Source: Xenorhabdus budapestensis
GTDB taxonomy: Bacteria; Pseudomonadota; Gammaproteobacteria; Enterobacterales; Enterobacteriaceae
Length of the DNA: 64,000 nt
NCBI RefSeq assembly: GCF_002632465.1
Contig: NZ_NIBS01000002.1
Location: 248,001-312,000 of the forward strand
Direction: 5' to 3'
Shown here: positions 29,716 to 40,214 of the stretch, piece by piece
Numbering within the stretch: the stretch's first letter is position 1
How the letters are laid out: each line of letters begins with the position of its first letter
Made by a program: the position numbers and the translations under genes
Notes under the pieces: model-generated
What the model saw: the letters and a program-made list of their open reading frames with translations, nothing else
The model's database searches: none
What the model was told of the DNA's origin: nothing

Positions 29716-32700
29716 TCTCAATATCTCCTTGCGCTTTTAAGGCCGCCATAACCGCTTCACCAACGCTCTGGTAGAGGTTGAAATCAGTGCTGATTGTTAA
29801 TTCGCTGGCATCCCATAAGGTTTTCACTGACAGGTTTGTACTGGTTGCAAGTTGCTGCAATCTGCGTAACCAGTCGATATGGAGTAGATTTTGTGCCTGT
29901 GGGGGAGTTAATGCTCGCAAAGTACAAGCCAGATAGATTTCATTGGCATCCCATCCCAAAATATCGGCAAGAATATCTGCACATGTTTCACTGTGATCAT
30001 CAATGCCATTTCTGGCTGTTTTTCTATTGGGTTGTGACTGATTGGATTGTAGCTGATTGGTATGATCCTCATTCGCATAAGTGAAATAATCATACAACTT
30101 GTCTTCGTTCTGATTGGCGCTGCTCACCAAATCTTGATAACGAGTCAAAGAATATATTTCATCCAATGACAATGAGTTTGAGGTTTTGTTATTTAACACA
30201 CCAAGCCATTCTGGTTTTGTCAGGCGCAGTAACAGCAAGTTTTTATTGATTTTTAACGTGTTGATGATTTGAGTATAAATAAGCAGGCTATAGGTTAAAT
30301 CGGTAAATTGGCTACTGAGATCCGCTGCGGTTTCCGGTACTCCCGTCAGGATCATGTTCAAAACTTGATAAACATTACTGCCTAACCAGAGAAGCTGTAA
30401 GGGAACCAGGCTCTTTTCCACGCCATATTCCGCTGCAATCGCACTGGATAGCAGATTATCCTGTGCATTTTTGGCCTGAATCAAGAGTTGGGCCACAATA
30501 TTAATAGCATTATCTGAAACCGCTCCCTCTTCAGTAAACAATGCTTTGACCTTTTCCCTGATTTGATTTTCCTCTGTTTTGTTCCACTCTGGTGGAATAT
30601 CTAATACCAACCCTTGCTGATTAAGTAGTCCATGCTCCCCTGTCAGTAATGTCCACCAGTCGATTCCAACCAGCTCTGGACGGATAAAATCTGACGATGA
30701 TAAAAGTACGTTTTCAGATAACCCGGCAGCAATACCTTTAAAGAAAGTGACCATGCTATCAGTAGGCACAACAGGCAATACTGTTTTACCCAGCATCAGG
30801 GAAAGTTTTGCCGCCGTCATTTTGCTTTTCACCAACCAGGCACTCATAATCTCCATTTTCATGATGAAGATAAGAAGATTGTTCTGTTCCGCACTGTTGG
30901 CAGAAGTATTAGTCAGAGGGAAAACAGGTGGCTTAGCCAGATAACCGTGGTCATTCGTCAGAATATCAGCAAGAATCAACCCATCTTCTGTGGAAAGACC
31001 AAAGGTGCGAGGAATACTAACTAAACGGTAGAGGCTTGAGACAACATCAAGATTACGCTTTAATCTTCCAGGCATCGCAGACTGTATTGGCGTATACACA
31101 TTTTCAACAAGCGGGGCAATCAGTTGGAACGTCACCGAAGAAATGCCCAACCCTGCACAAAGTTGTTTGATCGTTTTGGCATCATCTCCTTGAGTTGCCA
31201 TATAATTGAATTCTGTATTATCCAGTACTAACGGTTGATCAAACAGTTTTGTCTGATTGAAGAGCTGGTCAAAGAATGGCACGTTATCGCTGATTGAAAA
31301 TGGTGTCACCTGATATAGCCAACTGGCAAACATTTCCGCTGTCACTTTATATTGAACGTTCAGATGCCGGAATAGTCCTAATGATTTCAATATATTATCC
31401 GTAATTCTCATGTCCAGATTATTGGTTTCAGCTTTTATGCCAGAAGCCAGCAAGAGATCAAGCTGATGGTAAGGTAAGTCAAACCAACGCTGTAAACGGA
31501 TAAAACGATTTAACCTGTCATAACGGAATTGTGATACTGCCTTAATTTCTCGCCCATCATCTGTTCGGATAATTTCCAGCGCATCACGCTGCCCGGCATT
31601 GATATAAACACCACCATAATGATAAGGTGCGGGAAAAGTCGCCGAAGTTTGTTCACTACTGAAAATCGTATTAGAGAAGTGAACATGCGGGGAAACAATT
31701 GGCCGATATTTGCCACTGCTAAACAGATTTTCAAGTTCAGTAACTTTGGTATTAGTTTGATCACCAAAAACAGTCAATTGCTTGAGCTGGACACTTTGCC
31801 CTTCCGACAGGCCATAATTATTTTCAAAAAAATCATTGGATTGTGGTGATAATTCGGAAGATGGTGTACCAGACTTAGCAATCGCTAACCGATAGCTCAT
31901 AGCCCGAAATACGACGCCATCTATTTGATCGACAACTTGTCCAATTCGTTGATTATTTTCTGCTGGCATAGCTGCGTAAATGGTCATATTGGCAAAATAT
32001 GGCCCTTCATCCAGATTACCGATATCAGGGTTATCACTTTCCAGATAGGTCAGTTTTAACTGTCGGCTGAAAGGTGGAGAGTTATCAAACGGCACCATTC
32101 TTGCCTTGATGCGATAGTAAGTTAAAACGTTTTCTGCCCGCAGTTTAATTGTGATGGTTTTACCTGCCTGATTTTTGCAGGTGATGGAAATGGTGTCATA
32201 AGCATTGGGAGAATTTTCAACTAATTTCGTTGGCCCGTTTATACCTTCCTCTTGAGCAACAATATAAGCGTGCCGTGAAATATCTTTTTCAGGCACCAGC
32301 TCTGTAGTACTGCCACTGTAGTAAGACTTCATCAATTGGTCACGTGACAGTAAATTTTCAGAAAAATTAGCAGGTTCAGTTAATATCTCAATTTGTTCAT
32401 TACTCAATTGTGTATAGGCCAGCAAAGTCTGATGGTTTTTTGCAGTTCCTGTACTCCACGGAAATTGTGTGTCTACTTGCTGGATCACGGCGCCTAATTC
32501 AGTGTTATTTTCTGCTAATCCTCTATTGATTTGTTGAGTGGCTAAATTATAGGGCAACGTAAAGGGGAAGCGGGTTTCTCCCAACACCTGATTAACGGGC
32601 TTAGTGGCTTCTCCAGTCTGGTCAATATATTTTCTGGCACTTTCAGACAACACATTATTCACGATAGTCAGGGCGCGCACCTCTTTATAAAGTGCCTCAC

Positions 32701-33304
32701 TGTCCAACATCAACTGCGAGATATCTTCCCGTCTTGTTGCCAGTACTCTTGCCTGATTAGTGCCATCGACTTCGATTTGCTGAACAAATTTATAAAGATC
32801 AAGTAAGTAATTCGCTGGACTATCAAGGGATTCAATAGCATCTGGCTGACAAAAATTATCCCACGGTTCCGGGAACAGGCTGCTATAGTCTGGTAGTTTT
32901 CCAACTTGTCCGCCAGCATCCTGATACTCTGCGCCTGAAATTCGGAATGATGCTTTTTCCCTATCATGTTGCCTGAGTGAATTTTGCCGATAATGCTGAA
33001 CCAATTGGTTAGCCATACTCACCGCTTTGTCAAAGATAATCTCAGCATGACCGGTCAAAGACTGGTTATGTCGTTTAACAAAACGCTGCTTTGACACACT
33101 GACAATATCGAAAATAGAGTGATAGCCTAAATTTTTAAGTGCATCAACCAATGAAAATGTCGTGGATGAATATTCTTCTTGTGGAAATGTGCTCTTCTTT
33201 GTTAGTGCTGAATTAGATAAAGGTATTTCTGCCGCCACCGCTAATAATGGTGAAACTTTTTTCATATTCTGCGGCCCGTCAGAATAATCACGATTCTTAC
33301 TCAT
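29708..33304 (-). CDS. Insecticidal toxin complex A subunit, N-terminal half (YenA1-like, VRP1 domain)
   Basis: 1198 residues (YenA1 is about 1164). An N-terminal Salmonella virulence plasmid A-type (VRP1) helical shell is visible: GYHSIFDIVSVSKQRFVKRH, FDKAVSMANQLVQHYRQ, SPANYLLDLYKFVQQIEV. Mid-protein FDRLNRFIRLQRWFDLPYHQ-like sequence (actual YDRLNRFIRLQRWFDLPYHQ) is typical of TcA shells, and the C-terminus has LGWDANEIYLACTLRAL. It would form the outer shell and receptor-binding half of the A pentamer. Third of a run chi1-A1-A2-chi2; no secretion signal. Confidence 0.92.
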   Translation of the reverse strand: MSKNRDYSDGPQNMKKVSPLLAVAAEIPLSNSALTKKSTFPQEEYSSTTFSLVDALKNLGYHSIFDIVSVSKQRFVKRHNQSLTGHAEIIFDKAVSMANQLVQHYRQNSLRQHDREKASFRISGAEYQDAGGQVGKLPDYSSLFPEPWDNFCQPDAIESLDSPANYLLDLYKFVQQIEVDGTNQARVLATRREDISQLMLDSEALYKEVRALTIVNNVLSESARKYIDQTGEATKPVNQVLGETRFPFTLPYNLATQQINRGLAENNTELGAVIQQVDTQFPWSTGTAKNHQTLLAYTQLSNEQIEILTEPANFSENLLSRDQLMKSYYSGSTTELVPEKDISRHAYIVAQEEGINGPTKLVENSPNAYDTISITCKNQAGKTITIKLRAENVLTYYRIKARMVPFDNSPPFSRQLKLTYLESDNPDIGNLDEGPYFANMTIYAAMPAENNQRIGQVVDQIDGVVFRAMSYRLAIAKSGTPSSELSPQSNDFFENNYGLSEGQSVQLKQLTVFGDQTNTKVTELENLFSSGKYRPIVSPHVHFSNTIFSSEQTSATFPAPYHYGGVYINAGQRDALEIIRTDDGREIKAVSQFRYDRLNRFIRLQRWFDLPYHQLDLLLASGIKAETNNLDMRITDNILKSLGLFRHLNVQYKVTAEMFASWLYQVTPFSISDNVPFFDQLFNQTKLFDQPLVLDNTEFNYMATQGDDAKTIKQLCAGLGISSVTFQLIAPLVENVYTPIQSAMPGRLKRNLDVVSSLYRLVSIPRTFGLSTEDGLILADILTNDHGYLAKPPVFPLTNTSANSAEQNNLLIFIMKMEIMSAWLVKSKMTAAKLSLMLGKTVLPVVPTDSMVTFFKGIAAGLSENVLLSSSDFIRPELVGIDWWTLLTGEHGLLNQQGLVLDIPPEWNKTEENQIREKVKALFTEEGAVSDNAINIVAQLLIQAKNAQDNLLSSAIAAEYGVEKSLVPLQLLWLGSNVYQVLNMILTGVPETAADLSSQFTDLTYSLLIYTQIINTLKINKNLLLLRLTKPEWLGVLNNKTSNSLSLDEIYSLTRYQDLVSSANQNEDKLYDYFTYANEDHTNQLQSNQSQPNRKTARNGIDDHSETCADILADILGWDANEIYLACTLRALTPPQAQNLLHIDWLRRLQQLATSTNLSVKTLWDASELTISTDFNLYQSVGEAVMAALKAQGDIENV

Positions 33305-33386
33305 TTTTATTATCCCATTTCAGTGATTCGGTCATACTCAGCAAACAGTTATCAATTAAATAACCATCTGAACATGATATTGAGAA

Positions 33387-35030
33387 TTAAACACAATCCT
33401 TGCATTGTGGCTCTTTGGGTTTATCGTAAGAAGGGAGATTATCGTCATCAAAATAAAATGGTGACATATCAATAATCTGATGCTTAACTTTACGTCCCAA
33501 ACCTTCGTGAGCTGCGTTGGTTAATAAGCCATTATCCTGATCACCAGACCAAATAAATAAGCCACCTAATCCTTTTTCTTTGACATAACGGGCTTTTTCT
33601 CTGACAGAGCGGGGCGTGTCCAATGACATAAAGACTTGCAGCTTTTCGTTATAAAGGTAATCTGCCTGTGCTATTTCATCGTGGATAATTTCATAGCCAT
33701 TACGGCCTATGCCATTTTCGAAATCAACATAGTTATAAATAACGTCTGTCCACTCAATAACTGCGGATTCGAAACTGCCTACAACATTACCGCTTCCGGT
33801 ATAAGTGCCTTGCAGTGGACTTTGATTGTTAATAGTTGCACCTTTCGCATTACGTGTATAACCCGAATAACCGATAAAAATCTTTTCCTCATCAATACCA
33901 AGTTTAATTAAATGCTGGACAGCATCATCAACGGAATATTTGGAATACTTATCATCTTTATTTCGATACAGGTTGGTATGGTGAGAAAGTTGACCATCAC
34001 CTAAAGTAAAAAAGTCATAAGTCATCAAATTAATACCAGTGACTCCTGCGGCTATTAATTCAGGAATATGGGCATCATCAATTTTTTCCGGATCGCCGGA
34101 AGCCGCAATACTAATCCCTTTTAAATTAGAAATATTGGCAGCCTTTATTTCTTCAATTAGTTTTTTATAATAAATATAATCATCTTTATCAAACTGATTT
34201 CCCATTCCCGCAGAGCCGGGATATTCCCAGTCAATATCGATATGATTGAACATCGGGAAACGATTGAATAGATCTTTCAGCCCCTCAACAAACTGTTTAC
34301 GGTGGATATCATCGCGGCAGATATCATAAAAAGCACCACTCATTGACCAGCCACCAATACTGACGGAAATCTCCAGATTAGGGTCAGCTTTTTTCAGTTC
34401 ACGGAAGCCACCCAGTAATCCTTTGGCTTTTTCCTGGTCATAGAGATCCTTCGCGACGACGCCTCCGGCCCCTTCTTTAAAACCACAGTTGAAAAATGAA
34501 CTGACATCTGCCCACGGGTCGATTGGGATCGGCCAACCCGTGTAACTTTCGGGAATATTATCCTTATCTGAACCAAATCCCCAAATTGCAGCAGCCGATA
34601 AAATAGTATCCTTTTTTGGCCCTTTATCACCAATGATGCCAACAAAGCTGAATATCAGTTTTTTAAAGGGGCTACCATTGGTTGCATCACCTTTAACGCG
34701 AGTTAAATCAGCGCCACGACCGCCCTGATTTTTTAATACCTCATCTGGAGGCAATGGTTCTACCGCTCTGGCATCGTATTGCGCCCAATCAGTAAAATAA
34801 CACGCGATACTGAAATCATCGTTATCCTCATAAGTATTAAACACGGTCTTGGCCATACGAGTAGAAGTGTAGGTCAAGATATCCGTGCTCGCGGCGGGAT
34901 CATAATTGTTGAGGGCATAGGTTTTTTGCGTTGCCTCTTTGCCATAACCTTTAAGAGCACCTTCATGTTGATATCCAGGATCAACACTATACACAAGATT
35001 ACTTTCTGTATTCTTTTCAGTTTTATCCAT
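33387..35030 (-). CDS. GH18 chitinase, Yen-Tc Chi1-like
   Basis: 547 residues from ATG 35030 (MDKTEKN), preceded by GAGGT with a 6-nt gap; an in-frame ATG at 35042 lies upstream of that site. Yen-Tc Chi1 is about 542. GH18 features: SIGGWSMSGAFYD, HIDIDWEYPGSAG with the catalytic Glu, NLMTYDFFTLGDG and LFIWSGDQDNG. It lacks a chitin-binding module at the N-terminus and a signal peptide, and ends CKDCV. First gene of the toxin operon, 82 bp upstream of the A1 gene. Confidence 0.92.
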   Translation of the reverse strand: MDKTEKNTESNLVYSVDPGYQHEGALKGYGKEATQKTYALNNYDPAASTDILTYTSTRMAKTVFNTYEDNDDFSIACYFTDWAQYDARAVEPLPPDEVLKNQGGRGADLTRVKGDATNGSPFKKLIFSFVGIIGDKGPKKDTILSAAAIWGFGSDKDNIPESYTGWPIPIDPWADVSSFFNCGFKEGAGGVVAKDLYDQEKAKGLLGGFRELKKADPNLEISVSIGGWSMSGAFYDICRDDIHRKQFVEGLKDLFNRFPMFNHIDIDWEYPGSAGMGNQFDKDDYIYYKKLIEEIKAANISNLKGISIAASGDPEKIDDAHIPELIAAGVTGINLMTYDFFTLGDGQLSHHTNLYRNKDDKYSKYSVDDAVQHLIKLGIDEEKIFIGYSGYTRNAKGATINNQSPLQGTYTGSGNVVGSFESAVIEWTDVIYNYVDFENGIGRNGYEIIHDEIAQADYLYNEKLQVFMSLDTPRSVREKARYVKEKGLGGLFIWSGDQDNGLLTNAAHEGLGRKVKHQIIDMSPFYFDDDNLPSYDKPKEPQCKDCV

Positions 35031-35042
35031 TTTATACCTCAT

Positions 35043-35619
35043 TATTATTACATTGCTGCTAATAAACAGAAGATCCTTTATGTAATTTGAATATTAAAAA
35101 TAATTAACCTGAATCCAGATTAAGAATATTCTTGCTAAAAAATATACTTATCAACCGTACTACAAATGAAAGACGCCTGTCTAGCTTTCAAATTTAATAT
35201 CATTATTAATATTAAATTATTTTTGCAATATTTACAGTATATTTCATTAGGTTCTTAATTTTCTTAATGTAATATCGCATTATTGGTATACAAGGATATC
35301 CTTCATTTTAAAATTGCCGCATTGCAAGTTTGTGGATATATCTAATAAGAGGAAGTAAATTATATTTAATAATATATCCCCATCCAGAGGTAGTTCATAT
35401 CAAAATTAATTACTATTTTTGTATGTACTATATAAATATTGAAAGAGATATATTTTTTAAATAACCAGGTCAGATATTATTTAGAAGATACCAATAACAG
35501 GATATGTCCGAATTAACAATTTTATAAAGAGAGAATTAAAATGCGATTTTGAGTTAGTTCCAGATGAAATGAAAAAACAGCTTTAATGTAAAAAGTCTGA
35601 GAATTGATTATTTCTATAA
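35043..35619 (-). promoter_or_regulatory. Long AT-rich leader of the Tc/chitinase operon
   Basis: About 580 bp without a gene, strongly AT-rich, between the flhBA terminator and chi1. A promoter for the toxin operon must lie here or further upstream; AT richness would favour H-NS-type silencing (inference). No specific operator recognised. Confidence 0.4.
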
Positions 35620-35623
35620 TAAG

Positions 35624-35643
35624 GTGATCACCGTAGTGATCAC
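35624..35643 (-). terminator. Terminator of flhBA
   Basis: Perfect 8-bp stem GTGATCAC-CGTA-GTGATCAC, followed on the minus strand by CTTATTATAG, 39 nt after the flhA stop. It separates flhBA from the toxin operon. Confidence 0.6.
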
Positions 35644-35681
35644 TTATATTTATTATTATGCAGAAAACTTCACTGCCAGTA

Positions 35682-37769
35682 CTATCTTGTACCACCAATC
35701 GTCGCTGTCATTCTTATCTGACGGTTATCGGTAATTTCAAGATTAGAAAGTACAACCAATCTGGGCAGCACACGGCGCAGAAAACGAGACAGTAATGGAC
35801 GCAGTGCGTGGTTGACCAACAGCACTGGCGGTGCACCGAGCATTTCCTGACGCTCCAGTGCTTCTGCCGCCTGACGTTCCAGACTTTCAGCCAGTCCCGG
35901 CTCCAGTCCACCACCACCCTGCAATGCCTGAAGCAGAATACGTTCAAGGTTCGCATCTAAACCAATCACTTTAATTTCATCCGCACCGGGGAACCATTGT
36001 TGAGCAATCGCCCGACCAAGAGCAATACGGATAATGGCAGTCAGTTCATAAGGATCTGTCTGTACCGGTGCATGTTCAGCCAGTGTTTCAATAATGGTAC
36101 GCATGTCACGGATCGGTACTTGCTCCGCCAACAGGCTTTGCAGAACTTTATGTAATGTGGTCAAGCTGACGACATCAGGAATAAAGTCTTCTGTCAGCTT
36201 CGGCATTTCCTGACTGACGCGCTCAAACAGTTGCTGTGCTTCCTGTCTGCCAAATAGTTCACTAGAGTGCTGAGACAACAAATGGTTCAGATGAGTTGCC
36301 ACAACAGTACTTGCCGCTACAACGGTATAACCCTGTACCTGTGCCTGTTCCCTTAAACTGTCATCAATCCAGACAGCCGGCAGTCCGAAAGCCGGATCTT
36401 GAGTCAGATCACCCTGCAATTCACCTACTGCACCGCCCGGATTAATCGCCAGCCAACGTCCGGGATGAGCTTCACCACGGCCAATCTCTACTCCTTTCAT
36501 CATGATACGGTAGCTGGCTGGTGCCAATTCAAGGTTGTCACGGATATGAACAACGGGTGGCAAATAGCCCACTTCCTGTGCGAATTTTTTACGAATACCG
36601 CTAATACGCCCAAGCAGCTCGCCATTCTGACGAAAATCTACCATCGGGATTAACCGATAACCGACTTCCATGCCCAATAGATCTTCCAGTTGCACATCAG
36701 ACCATGAAGCTTCTGCGGTTTGTTGTTGTTCTTCTACCGCTTTCATCTCTTCGTGTTGTACCGTAAATGGATCTTTATCCTTACGAAGCAGGAAGTACCC
36801 TACTCCCGCCAATGCCACGGTAAACAACAGAAAAACAAAGTTAGGCATTCCCGGCACTAAACCAAGCAGACCCAATACACCAGCACTCAACATCATAACC
36901 TTAGGGTTGTTAAAAAGCTGGGTCACCATTTGCTGGCCGACATCTTCATCGGTTGCGACACGGGTTACGATAACACCCGCTGCCGTAGAGATAATCAACG
37001 CCGGTAACTGAGCAACCAAACCATCACCGATGGTCAGCAATGTATAGGCTTCTGCCGCATCATCCAAACTCAACCCATGTTGGACAACACCGACAATCAA
37101 ACCTCCAACGATGTTGATCACCAGGATCATCAAGCCGGCAATGGCATCGCCGCGCACGAATTTACTCGCCCCATCCATCGAACCGTAGAAGTCTGCTTCT
37201 TGTGTGACTTCAGCGCGCCGTTTCTTGGCTTCATCTTCGCCTATCAATCCGGCATTCAAATCGGCATCAATTGCCATCTGTTTACCGGGCATCCCATCCA
37301 GTACAAAGCGTGCGCCGACTTCAGCGATACGTCCTGCACCTTTGGTGATCACCATAAAGTTAATCAGAATCAAGATAACAAAGACAACGATACCAATGGC
37401 AAAATTACCACCGACAAGGAAGTGACCGAAAGCTTCTACGACTTGTCCTGCCGCTGCCGTTCCTGTATGCCCTTCCATCAGAATGATACGCGTAGATGCG
37501 ACATTCAGTGACAGACGCAGCAATGTTGAAAACAGCAAAATCGTCGGAAAGGCCGCAAAATCCAGCGTCCGACGAGTGAACATCGCCACCAGCAAAACCA
37601 TGATGGAAAGTGCGATATTAAAAGTGAACAGTAGATCAAGCAGGAATGGTGGTAACGGCAGTACCATCATTGACAAGATCATGAGGATGAGTACAGGCCC
37701 CGCAAGCATTTGCCACTGGGAGCCTTTTATATTCCCCGGTAAACGGAACAATGAGGCCAGATTAGCCAT
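35682..37769 (-). CDS. flhA: Flagellar type III export protein FlhA
   Basis: 695 residues from ATG 37769 (MANLASLFRLPG; E. coli 692). The ATG overlaps the flhB stop by 8 nt. About eight N-terminal membrane segments, the FHIPEP-like conserved loop (ADLNAGLIGEDEAKKRRAEV) and the large cytoplasmic domain are intact. Energises and sorts flagellar export substrates. No flhE follows; the toxin operon occupies that place. Confidence 0.96.
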   Translation of the reverse strand: MANLASLFRLPGNIKGSQWQMLAGPVLILMILSMMVLPLPPFLLDLLFTFNIALSIMVLLVAMFTRRTLDFAAFPTILLFSTLLRLSLNVASTRIILMEGHTGTAAAGQVVEAFGHFLVGGNFAIGIVVFVILILINFMVITKGAGRIAEVGARFVLDGMPGKQMAIDADLNAGLIGEDEAKKRRAEVTQEADFYGSMDGASKFVRGDAIAGLMILVINIVGGLIVGVVQHGLSLDDAAEAYTLLTIGDGLVAQLPALIISTAAGVIVTRVATDEDVGQQMVTQLFNNPKVMMLSAGVLGLLGLVPGMPNFVFLLFTVALAGVGYFLLRKDKDPFTVQHEEMKAVEEQQQTAEASWSDVQLEDLLGMEVGYRLIPMVDFRQNGELLGRISGIRKKFAQEVGYLPPVVHIRDNLELAPASYRIMMKGVEIGRGEAHPGRWLAINPGGAVGELQGDLTQDPAFGLPAVWIDDSLREQAQVQGYTVVAASTVVATHLNHLLSQHSSELFGRQEAQQLFERVSQEMPKLTEDFIPDVVSLTTLHKVLQSLLAEQVPIRDMRTIIETLAEHAPVQTDPYELTAIIRIALGRAIAQQWFPGADEIKVIGLDANLERILLQALQGGGGLEPGLAESLERQAAEALERQEMLGAPPVLLVNHALRPLLSRFLRRVLPRLVVLSNLEITDNRQIRMTATIGGTR

Positions 37770-38913
37770 GACGATTATTCTCTCCAGCAAAATCCAGTGC
37801 TGGCGGCACTGGCAGATTTTCAGGTGATTTTGGTTTCAGGCCACCTTCCCGTTTCCAACGTTTCAATTGGTAAACCCAGGCAAGCACTTCAGCAACGGCA
37901 GCATAAAGTGCCGCCGGAATAAAGCCGCCCACTTCAGCATGGCGAAACAACGCTCGTGCTAATGGAGGGGCTTCCAACAGTGGAATGCGATTTTCCGCAC
38001 CAATTTCTTTAATACGTAAAGCAATGAGTCCCGCTCCTTTCGCCAATACTTTAGGTGCACTCATTTTTTTACTGTCATACTGTAAAGCAACGGCATAGTG
38101 GGTCGGGTTAGTGACAATAACATCCGCTTTTGGCACATCCGCTATCATCCGCTTACGTGCAGCCGCACGCTGTTGTTGGCGAATTCGCGCCTTTACATGT
38201 GGATCTCCTTCTTGTTCCTTAAATTCATCCTTGATCTCCTGACGGGTCATTTTCAATTTTTTCAGATGGCTGCGGATCTGATAAAACACATCAAACGCCA
38301 CCATCGGTATTAACATAAACAAGACAACGTAGCCTGCAAAAATCAACATCAGCATGGCATCACTCAATGCCACCAAGGGTGTTTGGGTAGTCAGGTTTAG
38401 CATGGCAGGCCAATTCTCCCAGATAAACAGGGCTGCTCCCCCTCCTACCATTGATGCTTTCAAGATGGCCTTGAACAGTTCCGCCAATGCGTTCATAGAG
38501 AAAATTTTCTTCAGGCCAGCAACCGGATCCAGTTTCGCCAGATCAAATTTGATGGATTTTGAGCTGAATATCAGCCCCCCCATCAATGTCGGCGCACTCA
38601 AGGCAATCAGAACCAAGCCAATAAACACAGGTAACAACGCCCAGACTGCCTGTTTTAATAAACGGCCAACCTGCTGTACTATCTGCTTATCATTACTGAC
38701 CATGTTATGGTCAAAGTTGAATCCTTCGAATACCATCAATGAAAGTTCGTGAGTGATCGACTGTCCGCTCATCCAAAGTAGACTGACGCCTCCCGTTAAC
38801 ATCAGGATAGAGGTGAGTTCCTTTGAACGCGCTATCTGTCCCTCTTTACGCGCTTTTTCCCGTTTATGGGACGTGGGTTCTTCAGTTTTTTCGAGATCGC
38901 TATCTTCAGCCAC
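37762..38913 (-). CDS. flhB: Flagellar type III export switch protein FlhB
   Basis: 383 residues from GTG 38913 (VAEDSDLEKTEEPTS; E. coli 382), with AAGGA 6 nt upstream. The open frame runs on to 38976, but that extension is not FlhB-like. Four membrane segments, then the autocleavage motif NPTH (VTNPTHYAVALQYD) that switches export from hook to filament substrates. Confidence 0.95.
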   Translation of the reverse strand: MAEDSDLEKTEEPTSHKREKARKEGQIARSKELTSILMLTGGVSLLWMSGQSITHELSLMVFEGFNFDHNMVSNDKQIVQQVGRLLKQAVWALLPVFIGLVLIALSAPTLMGGLIFSSKSIKFDLAKLDPVAGLKKIFSMNALAELFKAILKASMVGGGAALFIWENWPAMLNLTTQTPLVALSDAMLMLIFAGYVVLFMLIPMVAFDVFYQIRSHLKKLKMTRQEIKDEFKEQEGDPHVKARIRQQQRAAARKRMIADVPKADVIVTNPTHYAVALQYDSKKMSAPKVLAKGAGLIALRIKEIGAENRIPLLEAPPLARALFRHAEVGGFIPAALYAAVAEVLAWVYQLKRWKREGGLKPKSPENLPVPPALDFAGENNRHG

Positions 38914-39063
38914 GGCTTTCCTTGGTGAGCATTTGTTATTACACGCAGGAAATTTGCCCTCAACAAACCTCAGCAAAGGACAAATAAAATTGTGCTAAGC
39001 ATGACAAAAGCCAGGAAATTCAATGGCAGGAACACTGCAAAATTTGCGGGGATATTTGCGGCA

Positions 39064-39114
39064 TTATACCCGATGGGTTTCAAGATACCGCAACTTGAAA
39101 AACAACGGATATAT
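39064..39114. repeat. Dispersed palindromic intergenic repeat
   Basis: TTATACCCGATGGGTTTCAA then GATACCGCAACTTGAAAAAC; related to 13812-13860. Lies just upstream of flhB. Confidence 0.5.
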
Positions 39115-39124
39115 GAGATTTATG

Positions 39125-39369
39125 CCTTACTGGAAGTATAACGCCGCCCCCATACCAGAATGATGACCAATACTGTTAGCGGCAAGCCGTGGAAAAAAAT
39201 GATAACGCTGGACGGCGGCAACCAACAGCATTCCTATTCCAAAACCGGTCATCTGTAATAGAGTCAGCAAACTGAAAATGGGCAATCGCAGACTTTCCGG
39301 TTCACTTTGCGCACGGGATATCAGACTAACTTCCGCAATTCCATCACCAATTCCTGCCCATACTGCAAA
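39125..39369 (-). pseudogene. MFS transporter fragment (C-terminal, frameshifted)
   Basis: On the minus strand FAVWAGIGDGIAEVSLISRA then LPIFSLLTLLQMTGFGIGML reads like one and a half membrane segments of a major facilitator protein; a frame change is then needed to continue (FFHGLPLTVLVIILVWGRR). No start codon, only about 80 residues of about 400. It directly abuts the ATP-grasp remnant, suggesting a deletion joined them. Confidence 0.55.
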
Positions 39370-39383
39370 CTTTTATTAAACGT

Positions 39384-40214
39384 TCACCTAAAATGGCAAT
39401 ATCTGTAGCAATAATATGTTGCATTATAAGATGAGTAATAAAAGTTTCCTCCGAATAATGAAACCGGAGGAGCAATGAGCAGATTTTCTAATACCGTATT
39501 ATCTTTTTCTGTCAGAATAAGTTTTTCATTTATTAATACCGGATGGACAGTATCCTGGGTAATTAGACATTCGACAGTATCTTCAATACTTTGGATATAT
39601 TCTTCCAGTAACATACGTTGCCCCGGCTGGTTCAGGTATTCTGTGCCTTCAGGAGTAGAATATGTTTGAATATTTCCAAGAAAATCCACTACGGCTGAGT
39701 GCTTATAGTGAGCTGTGAATGTTTGGTAATGAGCTTGCAATTCAAACCAGTTATAACACTTTTTAATAAAAGCTGAGCATGCCCCAAAAGGCAGTTTTGC
39801 CATCACCGGATGACCAATTCTATTGGCTTGCTTATATAACTCCTTTTCACTATTACATAGTGCATGGCGTATTGTTCTAATTCCATGCGTTTGTATTGCC
39901 TGACGCATAAGGAATTTGTTGTTGCAGGTAGCAATGGAGGCGGGAGAAGTATAAGGCAATCCAATTTTTTGACATATTTCGGCAACAATACAACCCATTT
40001 GCCCGCTGGCAGAAGCATGCCCTGCGTGACAAAAAATAGCGCACAAATTATAAGATTGCTGCAAACCGGTAACGCAATCTTGCAAAGATTCAAACGATAA
40101 TGATTCCAATAAGAAAACTTCATCACTATCAGTAAAAAGTCGTTCTGTATTCTGGCGTCTTTTACGCGCTACAGTCAGACAAAAAAATCCCATCTTTTTT
40201 GCTGCCAACGCCAA
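39384..40214 (-). pseudogene. ATP-grasp ligase remnant
   Basis: Open frame of 276 codons with ATP-grasp features: QMGCIVAEICQKIGLPYTSP, CNNKFLMRQAIQTHGIRTIR, GHPVMAKLPFG (nucleotide-binding Lys) and MLLEEYIQSIEDTVECLI. At about 39465 the frame changes: after LLIAPP the family-like continuation FHYSEETFITHLIMQHI lies in the next frame, so the listed C-terminus (SLFGGNFYY...) is out-of-frame. The catalytic C-terminal acids are therefore lost. It would have formed a carboxylate-amine or -thiol bond with ATP. No good start; it is joined to a KamA fragment upstream. Confidence 0.65.

Noticed and set aside
23641..35030. Possible hidden TcB or TcC (Rhs-type) genes
   Set aside because: No RHS/YD repeats or SpvB-type sequence in any frame of the interval; all coding space is taken by the four described genes.
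38914..38976. N-terminal extension of FlhB
   Set aside because: The 21 extra residues (FPACNNKCSPRK) are unlike FlhB; GTG 38913 has a good AAGGA and gives the normal length.
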